A stretch of 64,000 bases of DNA from Vitellaria paradoxa (lineage: Eukaryota; Streptophyta; Magnoliopsida; Ericales; Sapotaceae): contig CM034240.1 of assembly GCA_019916065.1 (NCBI GenBank), positions 35,701,389 through 35,765,388 of the forward strand. The letters run 5' to 3'. Shown here piece by piece: positions 11,049 to 21,723 of the stretch. Numbering within the stretch: position 1 is the stretch's first letter; every line of letters begins with the position of its first letter. The translations under genes were made by a program, and so were the position numbers. A model generated the notes under the pieces. That model was not told where the DNA came from. It saw only the letters and a program-made list of their open reading frames with translations, and ran no database searches.

Positions 11049-12751
11049 ATGGCCCACCATCAAAGATTGATTCTTCTTGACGGAAGCGATGAAGTTTTCT
11101 CTAAAAATCCTACTCAAACAAGGCCAGATGCCTTCGATTCTACTCCTACCCATGGCCCCGAATAGCCCGCGAGGAGCCCCACCATTTGTACCAACCCTCA
11201 ACTTAAGGAGGTGTCCACGTTTGGCAGGGGAAATTTAAGGCTCGATTGCATCAAGATTAGCTCCACAATTAACAAATCCAAGCTAAAAAAGCTACTGAAG
11301 GCCTTTCAACCTCCTAAACAACTTTCTTACTGATGGCCCATTCCTAGAGACTAGGCCTACTTTCTTATTATGCCCAAAGTCGTTAGGATTTATGAGGCCG
11401 TTCTGTCAAACGGGCTTCGATCCCCCTTTGCCTAACCGATTAGGGAAGTCCTGGCCATGCCAAACTTAAACCCTACACAGCTTACCTTGAATAGCTAAAA
11501 GATTCTAGTCGGTTGGGCTGTGATATGGAAGGTTGCTACTAATGAGCATATTATTGCGGATGAATTCTTACACTGCTATAGTATTGTTGAGGTCGACTGA
11601 GGTTGGTATTATTTCTCAGCTTGAGTAAAGGATTACAACTTGGTGGTTGGCTGTTCTTCTTCCGTCAAGCGTTGGAAGGATCATTTCTTTTTCATGTTTG
11701 GTGATAGCTAGGAGTTCTGCCTGTGGGAGTTTGACAAGGATAAGCAGTTCCAATGCCCCCTGGCACGGGGTTGACTGAGTGAAGAGGGTACGCCAATCTT
11801 CTGAGATGGGGATCAATTTGGCCATTCTCTTTTACTTCCTTCCCTATAGTTAACATAGTTCTAACCTTTAATTGTTACCTTGTTCAACTAAGGCCCAGGC
11901 TAAGGTGTCCGAAGAGCAAAAGGTGAGAATAAAACTTGCTCAGGACTATACTAATCATCACTTCAGCATCCTGCTAATAGCGGAGAGTTTGGTCGAGCAC
12001 ATGCTTAGTCCCAAATCGACGTAGCTATTATCATTTTTTTATGAACTGCTAACATATTTCTTTGTGTTGCTACAGGTATCAACGTAGCTATTGTCGACTT
12101 TCCCAGACCGAGAGAGGAAATAAATTTTAATAAGGACAAGTACAAAAGGTCTAAGAGAAAACCAGCATTAGGGTCTTAGACCATACCCTTTAAGCGACAA
12201 AAGTCAAATTAAGACCAGCTCTCCTAAGGGGAAGATCATTGATGTAGATCTTTAAGATAAAGAGCCAATCCCGACTCTTCTCTCAGAGAGCATCCAAGTT
12301 AAACTTCTTGCAACTAACAGCATCGAAAAGGAGACGCCTTCTTTTAATGCTATCCCGCAGATCTTCCTACCACCGAGGTGGTTTATTCTTCCCCATCCTA
12401 ACCAAGCAAACCACTGAGCTTGGTGGATAACCCCGGTTTGGCTATCAAGAGGATGGAGGGCATCATTATGCCCGTAGATCTAGATGAACAAAGAAGATAC
12501 CCGCCACATGGCTGGCCAAAAACATGGCTCATGATTTGGCGAAGGTATTTTGTAGTTATGTTTGAAAGGCTCCTTTTTTTTCTACCCAATTTTTTGCTTT
12601 TGTTCTCAAATCATACTCTAAAGCCGCGATTTCAATAAGAAGTGCAAGAAGAACGAACATCTAAGATGAATTGAAGAAGGCACCGGCCAAAACTTAAGCT
12701 ACTATTATCGAGCGAGACCAAGCCCTCCTTGCTAGAGACGAGGCAGTCTTG
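11049..12751 (+). pseudogene. antisense gene relic of the older Tat element (PF04195-like)
   Basis: Decayed orthologue of the spliced plus-strand gene at 21,724-23,851. It starts MAHHQRLILLDGSDE against MAPRRRLILNEDSDD. The conserved core at about 11,371-11,790 reads PKVVRIYEAVLSNGL, then EFLHCYSIVE and GWYYFSA, with several in-frame stops. Exon 2 (from about 11,892: AQAKVSEEQKVRIKLAQD) and exon 3 equivalents are recognisable, and exon 4 is cut at 12,751. The product belongs to the 'putative gypsy type transposon' family carried antisense by Tat elements; its function is unknown. It cannot be expressed as a full protein now. Confidence 0.7.
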
Positions 12752-12904
12752 CAAATCTCGAGCCTCGTTTTTCGCCCAGCTTAACTGGTGCTCGACTCTT
12801 CTAGCCCTGCTCGGCTGACATTACTTAGTTTTATGATAAAGAGTCTCAAGGTTAACTACATGGTCTGCTGTTTACCTTGGGTGGTCAGGAAATACCCCTT
12901 ATCA
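12752..12904 (-). repeat. remnant of the second LTR of the older Tat relic
   Basis: 153 bp matching 8,749-8,901 without length change (both contain CTAGCCCTGCTCG and TGGTCAGGAAATACCCCT). Only this terminal piece of the 5' LTR survives. Confidence 0.8.
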
Positions 12905-12990
12905 GGTTCCTCTTCATTCATAGAGATTGCTGAATAAATGGCATCATATTTAATAATGATTTCTTCAGTGTATCTCTCCTATGAAATATA
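12905..12990 (-). pseudogene. RNase H-like relic, copy 2, part 2
   Basis: Matches 3,918-3,975 (GGTTCCTCTT then GATTTCTTC). On the minus strand a frame reads EIIIKYDAIYSAISM, comparable to EITIESDSTWVITI in copy 1. It is the continuation of 8,225-8,399 across the Tat insertion. Confidence 0.4.
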
Positions 12991-15689
12991 GACGTGAAAA
13001 TACTCATTTCTTCTTTTGTACTCGTGGCCTTTTTCACTGCTTTCATATCAATAGGATTCTTAATAGGAAGAGTATAAGAGGTTACTTGATTTGATTACAC
13101 TCATAAAAAATTCATTGAAAAATATTTTAATAGGATTGTGACGGGTTTGGAATTAAAATTTAATATCTGAACAAATATGAGATAGATTTAGAATTTACTT
13201 GTAAAATATTTGGTACTTAATTTCCATTTATTCTTATATAATACCCAGGCACCCATAGAGTACCCACCAAGTACTCATTTAATATGATATATATTTACAT
13301 AATTATAATTTTATCCTTAAATTAAAATTGCTTAAATTCTTGGTCTTAGAATTATTTATGAGAAGTAGTTTTTAAGCTTGCTTAAAGAGCACTTGAAGTT
13401 TTATTATTTAATTTTTTAATTTTTAATTTGTAATTCTACTGGATACTTCATTTTAACTTTGTTTAAGTGTAGAATAATAAATCTTGTGTTGGAAATGTTG
13501 AGATTTTGTGAATGTTTGGTTTTCTTAAACCTATATTAATTTAAATCTATTATACTTATAAGTAATGTTGCTTTGATTTGTAATTTGTGGTTTTGGTAGT
13601 GGAACTTCTTCCACCTTCTCTAATATTCATATTTTTTCTTCTCAAATCTTGTTTATTGAATTGGATGTTAAAATATTTTATGAATTACTCTTGGCATAAA
13701 CATATGTCTTTATAATTGTCTCTTTACTACAATAGATATATTCTATTTGTTGGTGGAGTTAACAAAAAAATGTATATATGTGGGTAGTGATCCTTATGGA
13801 GAAAACCATGTGTTAAACTTAAAGGTTGACCAATAGTTTGTTCAATCTAATAAATTTAACATTTTTGTTGCTTACTAATTTTTTATTTTTTATTTCAAAT
13901 TGGGCATTTAATAAATTTATCAAAATAAGTTTCACTTAATCTGACTAATTATACTTAATCAGGTTTGGGACTAGGTTTAGGATAAAGCAGATTCGAAATT
14001 CTAACTAAAAATATAAACAGTTTTGAAACAATAGTAGTAAGTAAAAAATAAATGAATTTGGTAATGATAATTATTAATTGAATGGATATTCTACTTGATT
14101 ACATTCTTACATATCAGGGACAAAGCTATTGTATGGCTAGGGGTGACCGTGGCCCCTAGCTTTGGTATTCTAACTACCTACACATATGTGACATATTTTA
14201 TTAAAAATAAGTACTCCATTAATAACGACCCACTTTCACAAATGAAATACAAAGAATCAGTAAAATATAAAAAAATTATTTTTTTTCTATTTTTAATGCA
14301 AACCTACAAGTCTCTCTTTCTCTCCCCCTTATGAGATTTTTCTCTTCCATACTATCATTAATTAACTTTTCACATTCTCTTTATACATTCTACTTCCCTT
14401 TCAAGATTTTTCTCTCCCATACTATCATTAATCTCCTTTTCACATTTTCCCTTGTATACTGTATCTCCTAAATTTTCACATTCTCTTATTTGCTTTACAC
14501 TCCTCTCTCACTCTTTATAAAATATATATATATATTGTTTTGTAACTTAAAGCGTCCAGACTAGTTTGTGCACCTCGGCTAGTCTCCTCCCTGAATTTAG
14601 CAATCGACTAAGTCCTTCCAATGACTTTTAGTAAATTTAAACTAGTGACGTCTAAAAAGTAAATTTAAAGTCTTAATAATTAAACTAACTCTTAGGGTTA
14701 TTTACAAAACATTTCTTTCAAAATAAAACTACAAAAAAGATTCGACCTTTGAGTTATTAACGAGAGAACAAAGCAGGAGAATACTACTGGCAGCAATTGT
14801 AACACTAGAAAATATTTTTCAGTTTTAGCGAAAGTAAGTCTTGAATAACATTTAAATTTAAATTTTTACTGAAAGTTTTTTAACGCCCCTTGCCATGAAA
14901 TCCTAGTTTCATCCTTGGTATCAGACGCTTCGATTTCCGTATACATACTAGAGCTTATGTCATTATACATGGTAATGCTATATATAAATAAATAAAAGGA
15001 AAAAAATTAAGTTTAATTGCACTTTCAAAAGGCTTATTGCACTTCATTCTACCTTTTTTCATTAAGTAAGATTATAAAATTATTCCTTTTTGTTTAATTA
15101 TATATAATTTAAAATAACGTAATTGTCTTTCCTAAAAAAACTTTATAAATTTAGATAAATATCCTTAATCCTAATTTTTAAAGATGAAAATAAATTTTAC
15201 TTTATTTTCTAGCTTAATCAAATAAAAAATATTGCATTTCCCTCTCTTCCCAGCAAATCCTCTTCGGACATCCCAGGAAAATTCTTTTGAACTACTACCT
15301 AATCTACATTGCATTTTGCTCAAGAACTTTTACACCCACGTGAACATGTCGCCATAACCCAAAAGAAAAAAGGAGGAGGAAACCAACCTAACAAACCATT
15401 AGTGAAAGAGAGTTATGAAACGTGCAAATTCCTGGCTCCCATAATCTGTCATTTCCATGAAAAGCACGCAATTCAATGAAGAAGTTCTGATATTGAAAGG
15501 ACTTGGTTAGGTCTTTTATGTGATGAGTTGATGGGAGGCTGTGGATGACCAATTTGCAACAAAAAGTACAGTCGTTATATAGCTATTGCCCTCAGAATAT
15601 GATGGGTGTTATATTGCACAGCCGACCAGTAGTCCATGGGTTGAGAAGTCTATTAAACAAAATAAATTTTGTTCCATCTGATGAAGCAT
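12991..15689. other. non-coding interval with repeat remnants
   Basis: No gene supported. A possible decayed element spans about 14,130-14,925: it opens GGCTAGGGGTGACCGTGGCCCC and closes AACGCCCCTTGCCATGAAATC, compositions common at the ends of a plant interspersed repeat, but I see no clean inverted repeat. A 70-bp tandem duplication lies at 14,334-14,473. The rest is AT-rich. Confidence 0.35.
14334..14473. repeat. 70-bp tandem duplication
   Basis: Two adjacent units, each starting AGATTTTTCTCT and containing CCATACTATCATTAAT and TTTTCACATT, at a period of 70 bp. Confidence 0.8.
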
Positions 15690-15870
15690 TTGAATCGCGT
15701 TTCAACCACTTAAATTGTCAAAAATTTTTATAAAATTATTTCACTATGAACTAAATAAATTTCTATAAAATTTTTATAAATTTTCATAGATTTGTACAAA
15801 TTTTAATAAATTTGTATGAATTTCGATAAAATCTTTACATATTTCTAAAATAGAGATTTTGCGTAAAATA
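15690..15870. repeat. short-period AT-rich element, family 3 copy 1
   Basis: Succession of 10-12-bp degenerate words such as AAATTTCTATAAA, ATTTTTATAAA and ATTTGTATGAA. Two further loci share this build (30,925-31,143 and 59,276-59,496). Probably a MITE with an internal degenerate tandem structure; ends are unclear here. Confidence 0.45.
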
Positions 15871-17407
15871 TTAAAAATTCTTTTCCCTTCGTCCAGACGG
15901 ACCGTTCAAACGGATTTTCACTATTTATTTATGTCTTTTCGCAATTGGAATTGGCTCCACTCCATGACTCCAAACACCAAAAAATAATTCAAACCATTTT
16001 TTATCTTAACTTTTATAACTTAAATGACTCTTTTGTAGGAAGCGGAAATTTTGGGATAAAGGTTTAAAGAGATAATTGTTATTTTACTAATAATTAGTGG
16101 AGCAACGAATTTATGATATTTATAATTGGACTAAAAGAATAAATATTATCTGGCAATAAATTATATTATACTTAAAATGCTAAAAATTTTGAAGTAGTAA
16201 AAGTTAATTGTGTTTAAACAAAAGTAAATTGATCGAGGAATAAAAATTAATATTTAATTATAGTAAAATATTATAATAAAATAAATTATGATGATAATTA
16301 CGATTTTAATAATAATTATTTTTAATAAAATATATAGTATTAAACAACATAGTTTTATATAAAATTGTTAGTTAAAAAAATATTTTTATCATAGATTAAT
16401 ATTTCAATAATAATAATTTTTTATAATGAATTATTATTTGTTAATTATCTTTATTTTTTTCAATATTTTCAACTTTTTTCATACCAAATATTTTTAATTT
16501 TTCTAAATTTTACTAATTTTTTTCAAATTTTTTAACTTTTACAAACTTTCTCTAACTTTTTTTTTTTTTACATTTTTTTTAGAATATGTCAAACATCCAA
16601 TAATCTAAAATTTGTATTTTTTATTTTTGCTAAAATTTAGCACTCCAAACAAGCACTTAATATTTGGAGTGCCAAATTTAGTAAAAAAAAAAATTCTTCA
16701 ACTTTTTTAATTTTTTTAATTTTCTCAAGTTTTTTCATACCAAAATTTTCAAAAATTTCCAACTTTCTTTCACTTTTATCACCTTACTCCGTATTTCTCT
16801 AACATTTAATAGTTTTCTTTAATTACTTTAATTTTTACTAATTTTTTTCCCACTATCTGACGATTTTTTTTTAACCCAAAATTTGACATTCTAAACAAGT
16901 ACGAAATGTGAAGTTTTCAACACTAACAGATGCGGATGGTGGTGGATTCAAAACTTTTAAGCACAATGCATCAAAGAAGAGAGCGACTAATTGCATCAAG
17001 ATTAGAAGTAGGAATTAAGAAATAATGTCGCCCTGTCGGAGCTAGAAAGAGAGAAGACATGACATAAAAATACTGTGTGAGGGAGAGATGGCGTGACCAA
17101 ACAGGGGAAAAAAATTAAATTGAGAAAGAATTAAAGTATGAAAAAAGTAATTATAATAATTGAATCAACGGTTAAGATACTTTTACGGTGTGGCCTCTTA
17201 ACATTATCGACACGTTTATTTGAAGATGTTCTAGTCACAAAATAAGGAAAAAAGATATCATTATATTTTATTATTTTTAAAAGTTACTATGTTATGTATA
17301 TCATATTTATTGATACTACTAATGAAAGCATTCGATGTTAAAACGGAGAATGTGCCTTACTTTACAAAAATTTGTTTTGACTCAACCCCTGAAAGTTATA
17401 TTTTTCT
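15871..17407. other. AT-rich non-coding interval
   Basis: No gene seen. It contains the adjacent MITE pair at 16,450-16,897. The stretch 16,060-16,450 is extremely AT-rich with AATAATAAT words and no coding potential. Confidence 0.4.
16450..16897. mobile_element. two adjacent MITEs of family 4
   Basis: Copy A ends at about 16,650 with AAATTTAGCACTCCAAAC. Copy B starts at 16,663 with TTTGGAGTGCCAAATTTA and ends at about 16,897 with AAATTTGACATTCTAAAC. The ends are mutual inverses, TTTGGAGTGCCAAATTT. A third member is at 41,700-41,876. The left end of copy A is not certain. Confidence 0.55.
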
Positions 17408-17880
17408 TTGTAGGGATAATTGCCTTTTTATTTTCATATTTATAAAGACCACTCACAATTTTTGAACTTTAAAAATTTAACCTTACACTCATTGTATTTT
17501 TAAATAAAGTGAAGTTGTAAATAGGGTTAAATTTTTTTTATCTTTTATACTGAAAGTAAAAATTACCCACACTCTTTAAACTTTAAAAACTTTAGATTAA
17601 AGTGAAGTTGTGGATAGGATTAAATTTTTAAATTAAAAGACAAAATATTCATTAAAAATTAAATAGAATTAAGGTTATAAGTATAAGTAATATGAATTAT
17701 AGAGAGTATAAATGTAATTTTTAAAATTATTAAAAGTCAAAATTATTATTTTGACAGATGTTTTAACCGTTTTCGCTTTAATGTAAAGTACAAGATGTGC
17801 AAATGTGGATTTTTAAAGTTTAGATAATGTAAGTGCTTTTTATCTTAAGAATAGAGAATAAAAAGATAATTAACCCTTCT
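17408..17880. mobile_element. long-inverted-repeat element, second type
   Basis: The left arm (about 17,408-17,520) and right arm (about 17,770-17,880) are inverses. Both read AGGG(A/T)TAATTxxCTTTTTATT at the tip and share CTTTAAAAAT and the TAAAG blocks further in. The loop is AT-rich and non-coding. No convincing target duplication was found. Confidence 0.5.
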
Positions 17881-18969
17881 TATATTTAAAAATTATGAAA
17901 TAATTTTGAAATAAAGCTAAATTACCAGGGGCATTTTAGTCTTGATACCTTTCAAAATTAAACAGGACGCCCCAACCCCATCGCCTTTACGTGCACTGAT
18001 CAAAAATTTTAAATGAGAATGGTCAAAATGTTTAGACTTACTGAAAATACAGTTGTTAAAATGAATTTTAACAAGGGAAATGGCTATCTATACTGTAAAT
18101 TTTTTAACTCTCAAATACAAGGCATCCCCTTATAATCTCAAAATAATTCATTCCTTGATTAAGGGCATATTTATTCATTGAATATGAAGTTGGTTATGAA
18201 CTTGGTTAGAAAAATAACATCTTATTTATTTGTTCTTTTCTTTTTTATACGTATACTTGTATTTTTTTTTTTTTTTTAAGAATAACATCAATCAAAAGAT
18301 GTTATCTATAATGGTATTTCAATAAAAAAAAAAATTGTAACTAGATTTAAAATAAAAAAATTGCAAGTTAGATATCATACCTTATTCAATTTCATGTCTC
18401 ATGAAACAAAAATAATATAAGTGTTTTAAATTTGACGAGCTTAAGTTCACGGGGTAGTGAAATTAGATGAAATAAAAAAAAAAAAAATGAGCCCTATTTT
18501 TAGGATTGATCTTGGGTCTGCAAAACCTTAAGGGTCGGGGCTGTGTTGAAACACTCGCGGAGTGACATGCTTGATAGGGCATTCACCAATGTATTCATTT
18601 GATATGAAATCATAGAATATCGAAGTTTATGGAATAAAGAGTGGACCATGGCCAAATCATTTCCAGACAATTTCAATTGCCTTATGATATGATCCCATGG
18701 AAATTGGGTTGAAAAAAAAGCAATTTTGTATTTTTTTAAATAAAAAAAGGTTAATTGATTGGCTCATGGGAAAAATAGGAGGGACGAAGAAAAAGATGAG
18801 AGTACTTTAAAGTTGCTCGCAAGGAGTCCAGCCGACATGAGCTTGAGACCTATCAAAGACGGAACCAGGTGGGCCTTTGTTGTGACTTTTGTTTCCAAAG
18901 AAAATATTGGCTTGAAGTGTATAAGCGCACCAGCTTTACCCTTGTGGTCCATTGGATCACATTTACATA
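17881..18969. other. unassigned interval before the Tat element
   Basis: Mostly AT-rich. Frames of 72-76 codons at 18,759-18,994 on both strands overlap each other and match nothing I know. The sequence up to 18,969 is the left flank of the Tat insertion and continues at 30,419. Confidence 0.35.
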
Positions 18970-18974
18970 CCAAC

Positions 18975-19592
18975 TGATAGTGCAGAAATTTCATGGTCCT
19001 TCAATTCGGGCCTTCGCTGACTCGCCCTCCCGGAGAATGATGGAACTCTCCTTAAAATGATCACCGGTGTGGTGCCTGTAAAAAAATCTCCGATGCTCAA
19101 GTTAGCACAGGTGGCAGGGTTCTTTTTATAGAAAATGAGAGAAAGAGAGATTTTTTTTTCCCATACCTGTTAGGGTGATGTTATCCCCTATTTATCCGAA
19201 TCTTTTGTAGAATTGTAGTTGGAGTCAAATTAAGAGTTTTCCCAGATTTTTTGCGATTTCCTTAGTTGGATAAGGCAGGCAGGGGATTTAAATCAATCTC
19301 TATATTTCCCGTTGATCTTGCCCTTGAAGTTGTCAAAGTACCCGTGCCTCCTCGTCGTCCCAGGAAGAGGAGTTCGAGTTGATAGGGTGGTTAGCTAGCT
19401 CGGCTAAATACCTCAGCTCCCTTGATCTGTTCAAGTTACAGGATCACTTCGGTCATCTGAAGGAGCAGATCGGCCCATCCCCGATTGGTGGGTTGGCTCG
19501 GTTCCCCTTCTCTGGATTCTCCCGATCCTTTCACTCTGACGCCGAAGGGTCTCCAAGTCATTTCAGATGTCCTCAGAAGATCCTCATTATCA
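18975..19592 (-). repeat. 3' LTR of the Tat element
   Basis: Reads TGATAGTGCAG at the left and ends CCTCATTATCA, so on the minus strand the LTR starts TGATAATGAGG and ends CACTATCA. Aligns end to end with 29,800-30,413. Confidence 0.93.
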
Positions 19593-19615
19593 GTTGCCCC
19601 CCGATTCCCCCTGCC
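19593..19615 (-). other. polypurine tract of the Tat element
   Basis: On the minus strand this is a G-rich run ending AATCGGGGGGCAAC directly before the 3' LTR. It is the expected plus-strand primer for reverse transcription. Confidence 0.75.
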
Positions 19616-20481
19616 TGCAAACAGGGTTGGGGGAATCGAGTGAGATGACCTCCTCTGAGCCACACGCGCATTTAAGGTTGTCAGTCGTCATTATGGTGTC
19701 ATTTCGCATTCTTGCAGCTTTTCCGTCTAGGTCGTCACACATCATTATCGGATTGGTGTTTTTTGGTTTCATTGGAGGCCCTACCGATTGTTTGCACGCG
19801 GCACCATCTTACACCGTTCTTTTTCAAATTTGGATGCATTCGTTTGCCGTGCGCCCTTTCATTTTCCCCCTCGTTCACTTTGTTGGGCTTCTACCACTTC
19901 TGTTTTCCCCATCTTTGAGTTGCAGAGTCCTCCATTTTCTGGTACGTTCCTTTAGCCCCTTGACCGCTTATGAATAGTGCAGTGCTAATTAACCCCCAAG
20001 TGCAAGGGTGTGCGGTGTAGTTTTAATCTCGGTGAGTCCGAGGTCGAATCCACAGGGAGCCTATAAGTTTCAGTTTCTAAGTTCAAATATGAATTTTAGG
20101 TTTAAATGTGAATTGAGATTTCAATTGAATTAAATTGGATTTAAGAGAATTGCAAATTGAAGGATTAAACAAGAAACAAACTAATTAAAGGGATATTTAA
20201 ACTAGAATGCAAACTACTTTGAAATAACTTAGCAATTTAAAGTTACTGAACTTAAATGTAAAGAGAATTGAATATTTTCAAATTAAAAGCTATTCTAATT
20301 TAGAACTTGCAATGCAATCAATTCAAACAAAAGTGATTTAACTTAAGACAATAATATTTAAAAGAGTTCTTGATTCAACTTTCACAATTCCAGGTAATTC
20401 GTTATTTTGCCAAGGGATGATTTAAAATACAATCTATAGTTCACGTCAAAGGATCTATAGATCGGGAAAGATTTTCAATAC

Positions 20482-20685
20482 ATTCCAAAATTTCTCGATA
20501 CACAGTTTTAAACTCACGTTTCATTATGGAAAATAAAACTGGAAATATTTTATGATAAAAACATTCGAGTTCAAATCTGATTTAGGAGTGAATAGATTCC
20601 AAAATTTCTCGATACACAGTTTTAAACTCACGTTTCATTATGGAAAATAAAACTGGAAATATTTTATGATAAAAACATTCGAGTT
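20482..20685. repeat. identical 90-bp direct repeat
   Basis: 20,482-20,571 and 20,596-20,685 are the same over 90 bp, with a 24-bp spacer (period 114). It begins ATTCCAAAATTTCTCGATAC and ends AACATTCGAGTT. The lack of any difference marks a very recent duplication or an assembly artefact. Confidence 0.9.
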
Positions 20686-21229
20686 AAAAAGTTTTCTAAA
20701 CAAACAAATTAGATTTGAAAATTGTAGATCACTTCACATAGGTTTTCAAAACCCATGCGAAGGATCTACGTTCATCCCTCAACTTATAACGAATCACCCT
20801 TCATTGATTCAGTGAATCAAGAACTAGGGTTTCTACTCTAGCATGATTTTAAACGAAACGAAAGCAATAAACGAAAGCATAAACATTAGATCTACCACTA
20901 GAAAATAATAAATCATATATTAAATTAACGAAACGAAAGTCAACTTACACGGCAAGCAACTCTGAAACTACGTAATGAAAGAGCAGTGCAGCGAAGAATA
21001 ACCAAACATCGAACAACTCCATAAACAAGAAAAGTAATTGAAAACTCTCTAAAAAAGCTATTCTAAAACTCTCGAAAGTATCTGAAAATATGAAAAAAAA
21101 AAAAAGGTTCCTAAAGTATGTAGAACTAAAAACTAGGGCTCCTTTGGGTCGGCCATGTAGCAGATGTTATAAAGAAGTTGTAAAGAAAACCCTAAAAGAC
21201 GGAGTGAAGCCGCGCGCGCATAACACACT

Positions 21230-21264
21230 GTGGTCCGGACCATTTGGCAGGTGGTCCGGACCAC
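21230..21264. repeat. paired perfect palindromes
   Basis: TGGTCCGGACCA, a perfect 12-bp palindrome, occurs at 21,231-21,242 and 21,252-21,263. The second copy is extended to GTGGTCCGGACCAC. The two dyads are 21 bp apart, about two helical turns, and lie in the GC-rich part of the solo LTR. Confidence 0.85.
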
Positions 21265-21723
21265 AGAAACTTTGTTCTTCAAGTTCTGCTTCTCGTTTGC
21301 TGCTTCTGACAGCTTTCTGTCCTCAACTTCCACTGCGATTTTGACCTCGCAAACGATCGATTCAGCCTTCGGCTAAAGCACGAAAGTTGTAGCCCTTTGA
21401 GTCTTCTTTCCAACCCAAAAGAATCAGGTCAATCCGAGTTGTGAGTGAAAAGTTATGGTCTAAATACTGACAAGGTGTCGAGCTGGAACTTCAGCTGCAC
21501 ACCACTTCAACTATCCCTGTCTGTTTATTTTTCCTGTCTCATCTCATTACCCTTTTTTATGCTTTGGTTTCTCGTTCGAAGTTTGTGGGCTTATAAGAGG
21601 TATAATAAGCTGCCAAACCCCGTAGGTTTCGTAGGAAGTCCTTCATTTCTTAGGACGATTTCTGCCTTTTTGATTTTTGAATATTACAGTCTTAGGCATA
21701 GAACTTTGAACCTTTCTGCGATC

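Larger units (their letters stand above)
8400..12904 (-). mobile_element. Tat-lineage Ty3/gypsy relic with gag-pol deleted
   Basis: Related to the fuller Tat element at 18,975-30,413 but older. In plus-strand order: a 3' LTR (8,400-8,901), leader, a probable inserted LTR-like block, the plus-strand antisense gene relic (11,049-12,751), then directly the terminal 153 bp of the other LTR (12,752-12,904). The gag, protease, RT, RNase H and integrase regions are absent. The junction at about 12,751 joins antisense-gene exon 4 to LTR sequence at a short GCAAATCTCG-like similarity, so a deletion by short homology is likely. No clear target duplication remains. Confidence 0.75.
19980..21470 (-). repeat. 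probable solo LTR inserted in the Tat element
   Basis: Starts near GTGCTAATTAACCCCC followed by AAGTGCAAGGGTG and, further on, GTCGAATCCACAGGG. On the minus strand this is the usual 3' end of a gypsy LTR that precedes an Arg-tRNA primer site. It contains no coding frame. It separates Tat leader sequence (to about 19,975) from sequence resuming near 21,500. Internal features are an identical 90-bp direct repeat (20,482-20,685), a twin palindrome (21,230-21,264) and a 104-bp module (21,367-21,470) shared with a different LTR at 57,668-57,772. Exact ends and duplication are not established. Confidence 0.5.

Noticed and set aside
18759..18994. Overlapping 72- and 76-codon frames on opposite strands
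   Set aside because: Mutual shadows without recognisable domains; this is flank of the Tat insertion.
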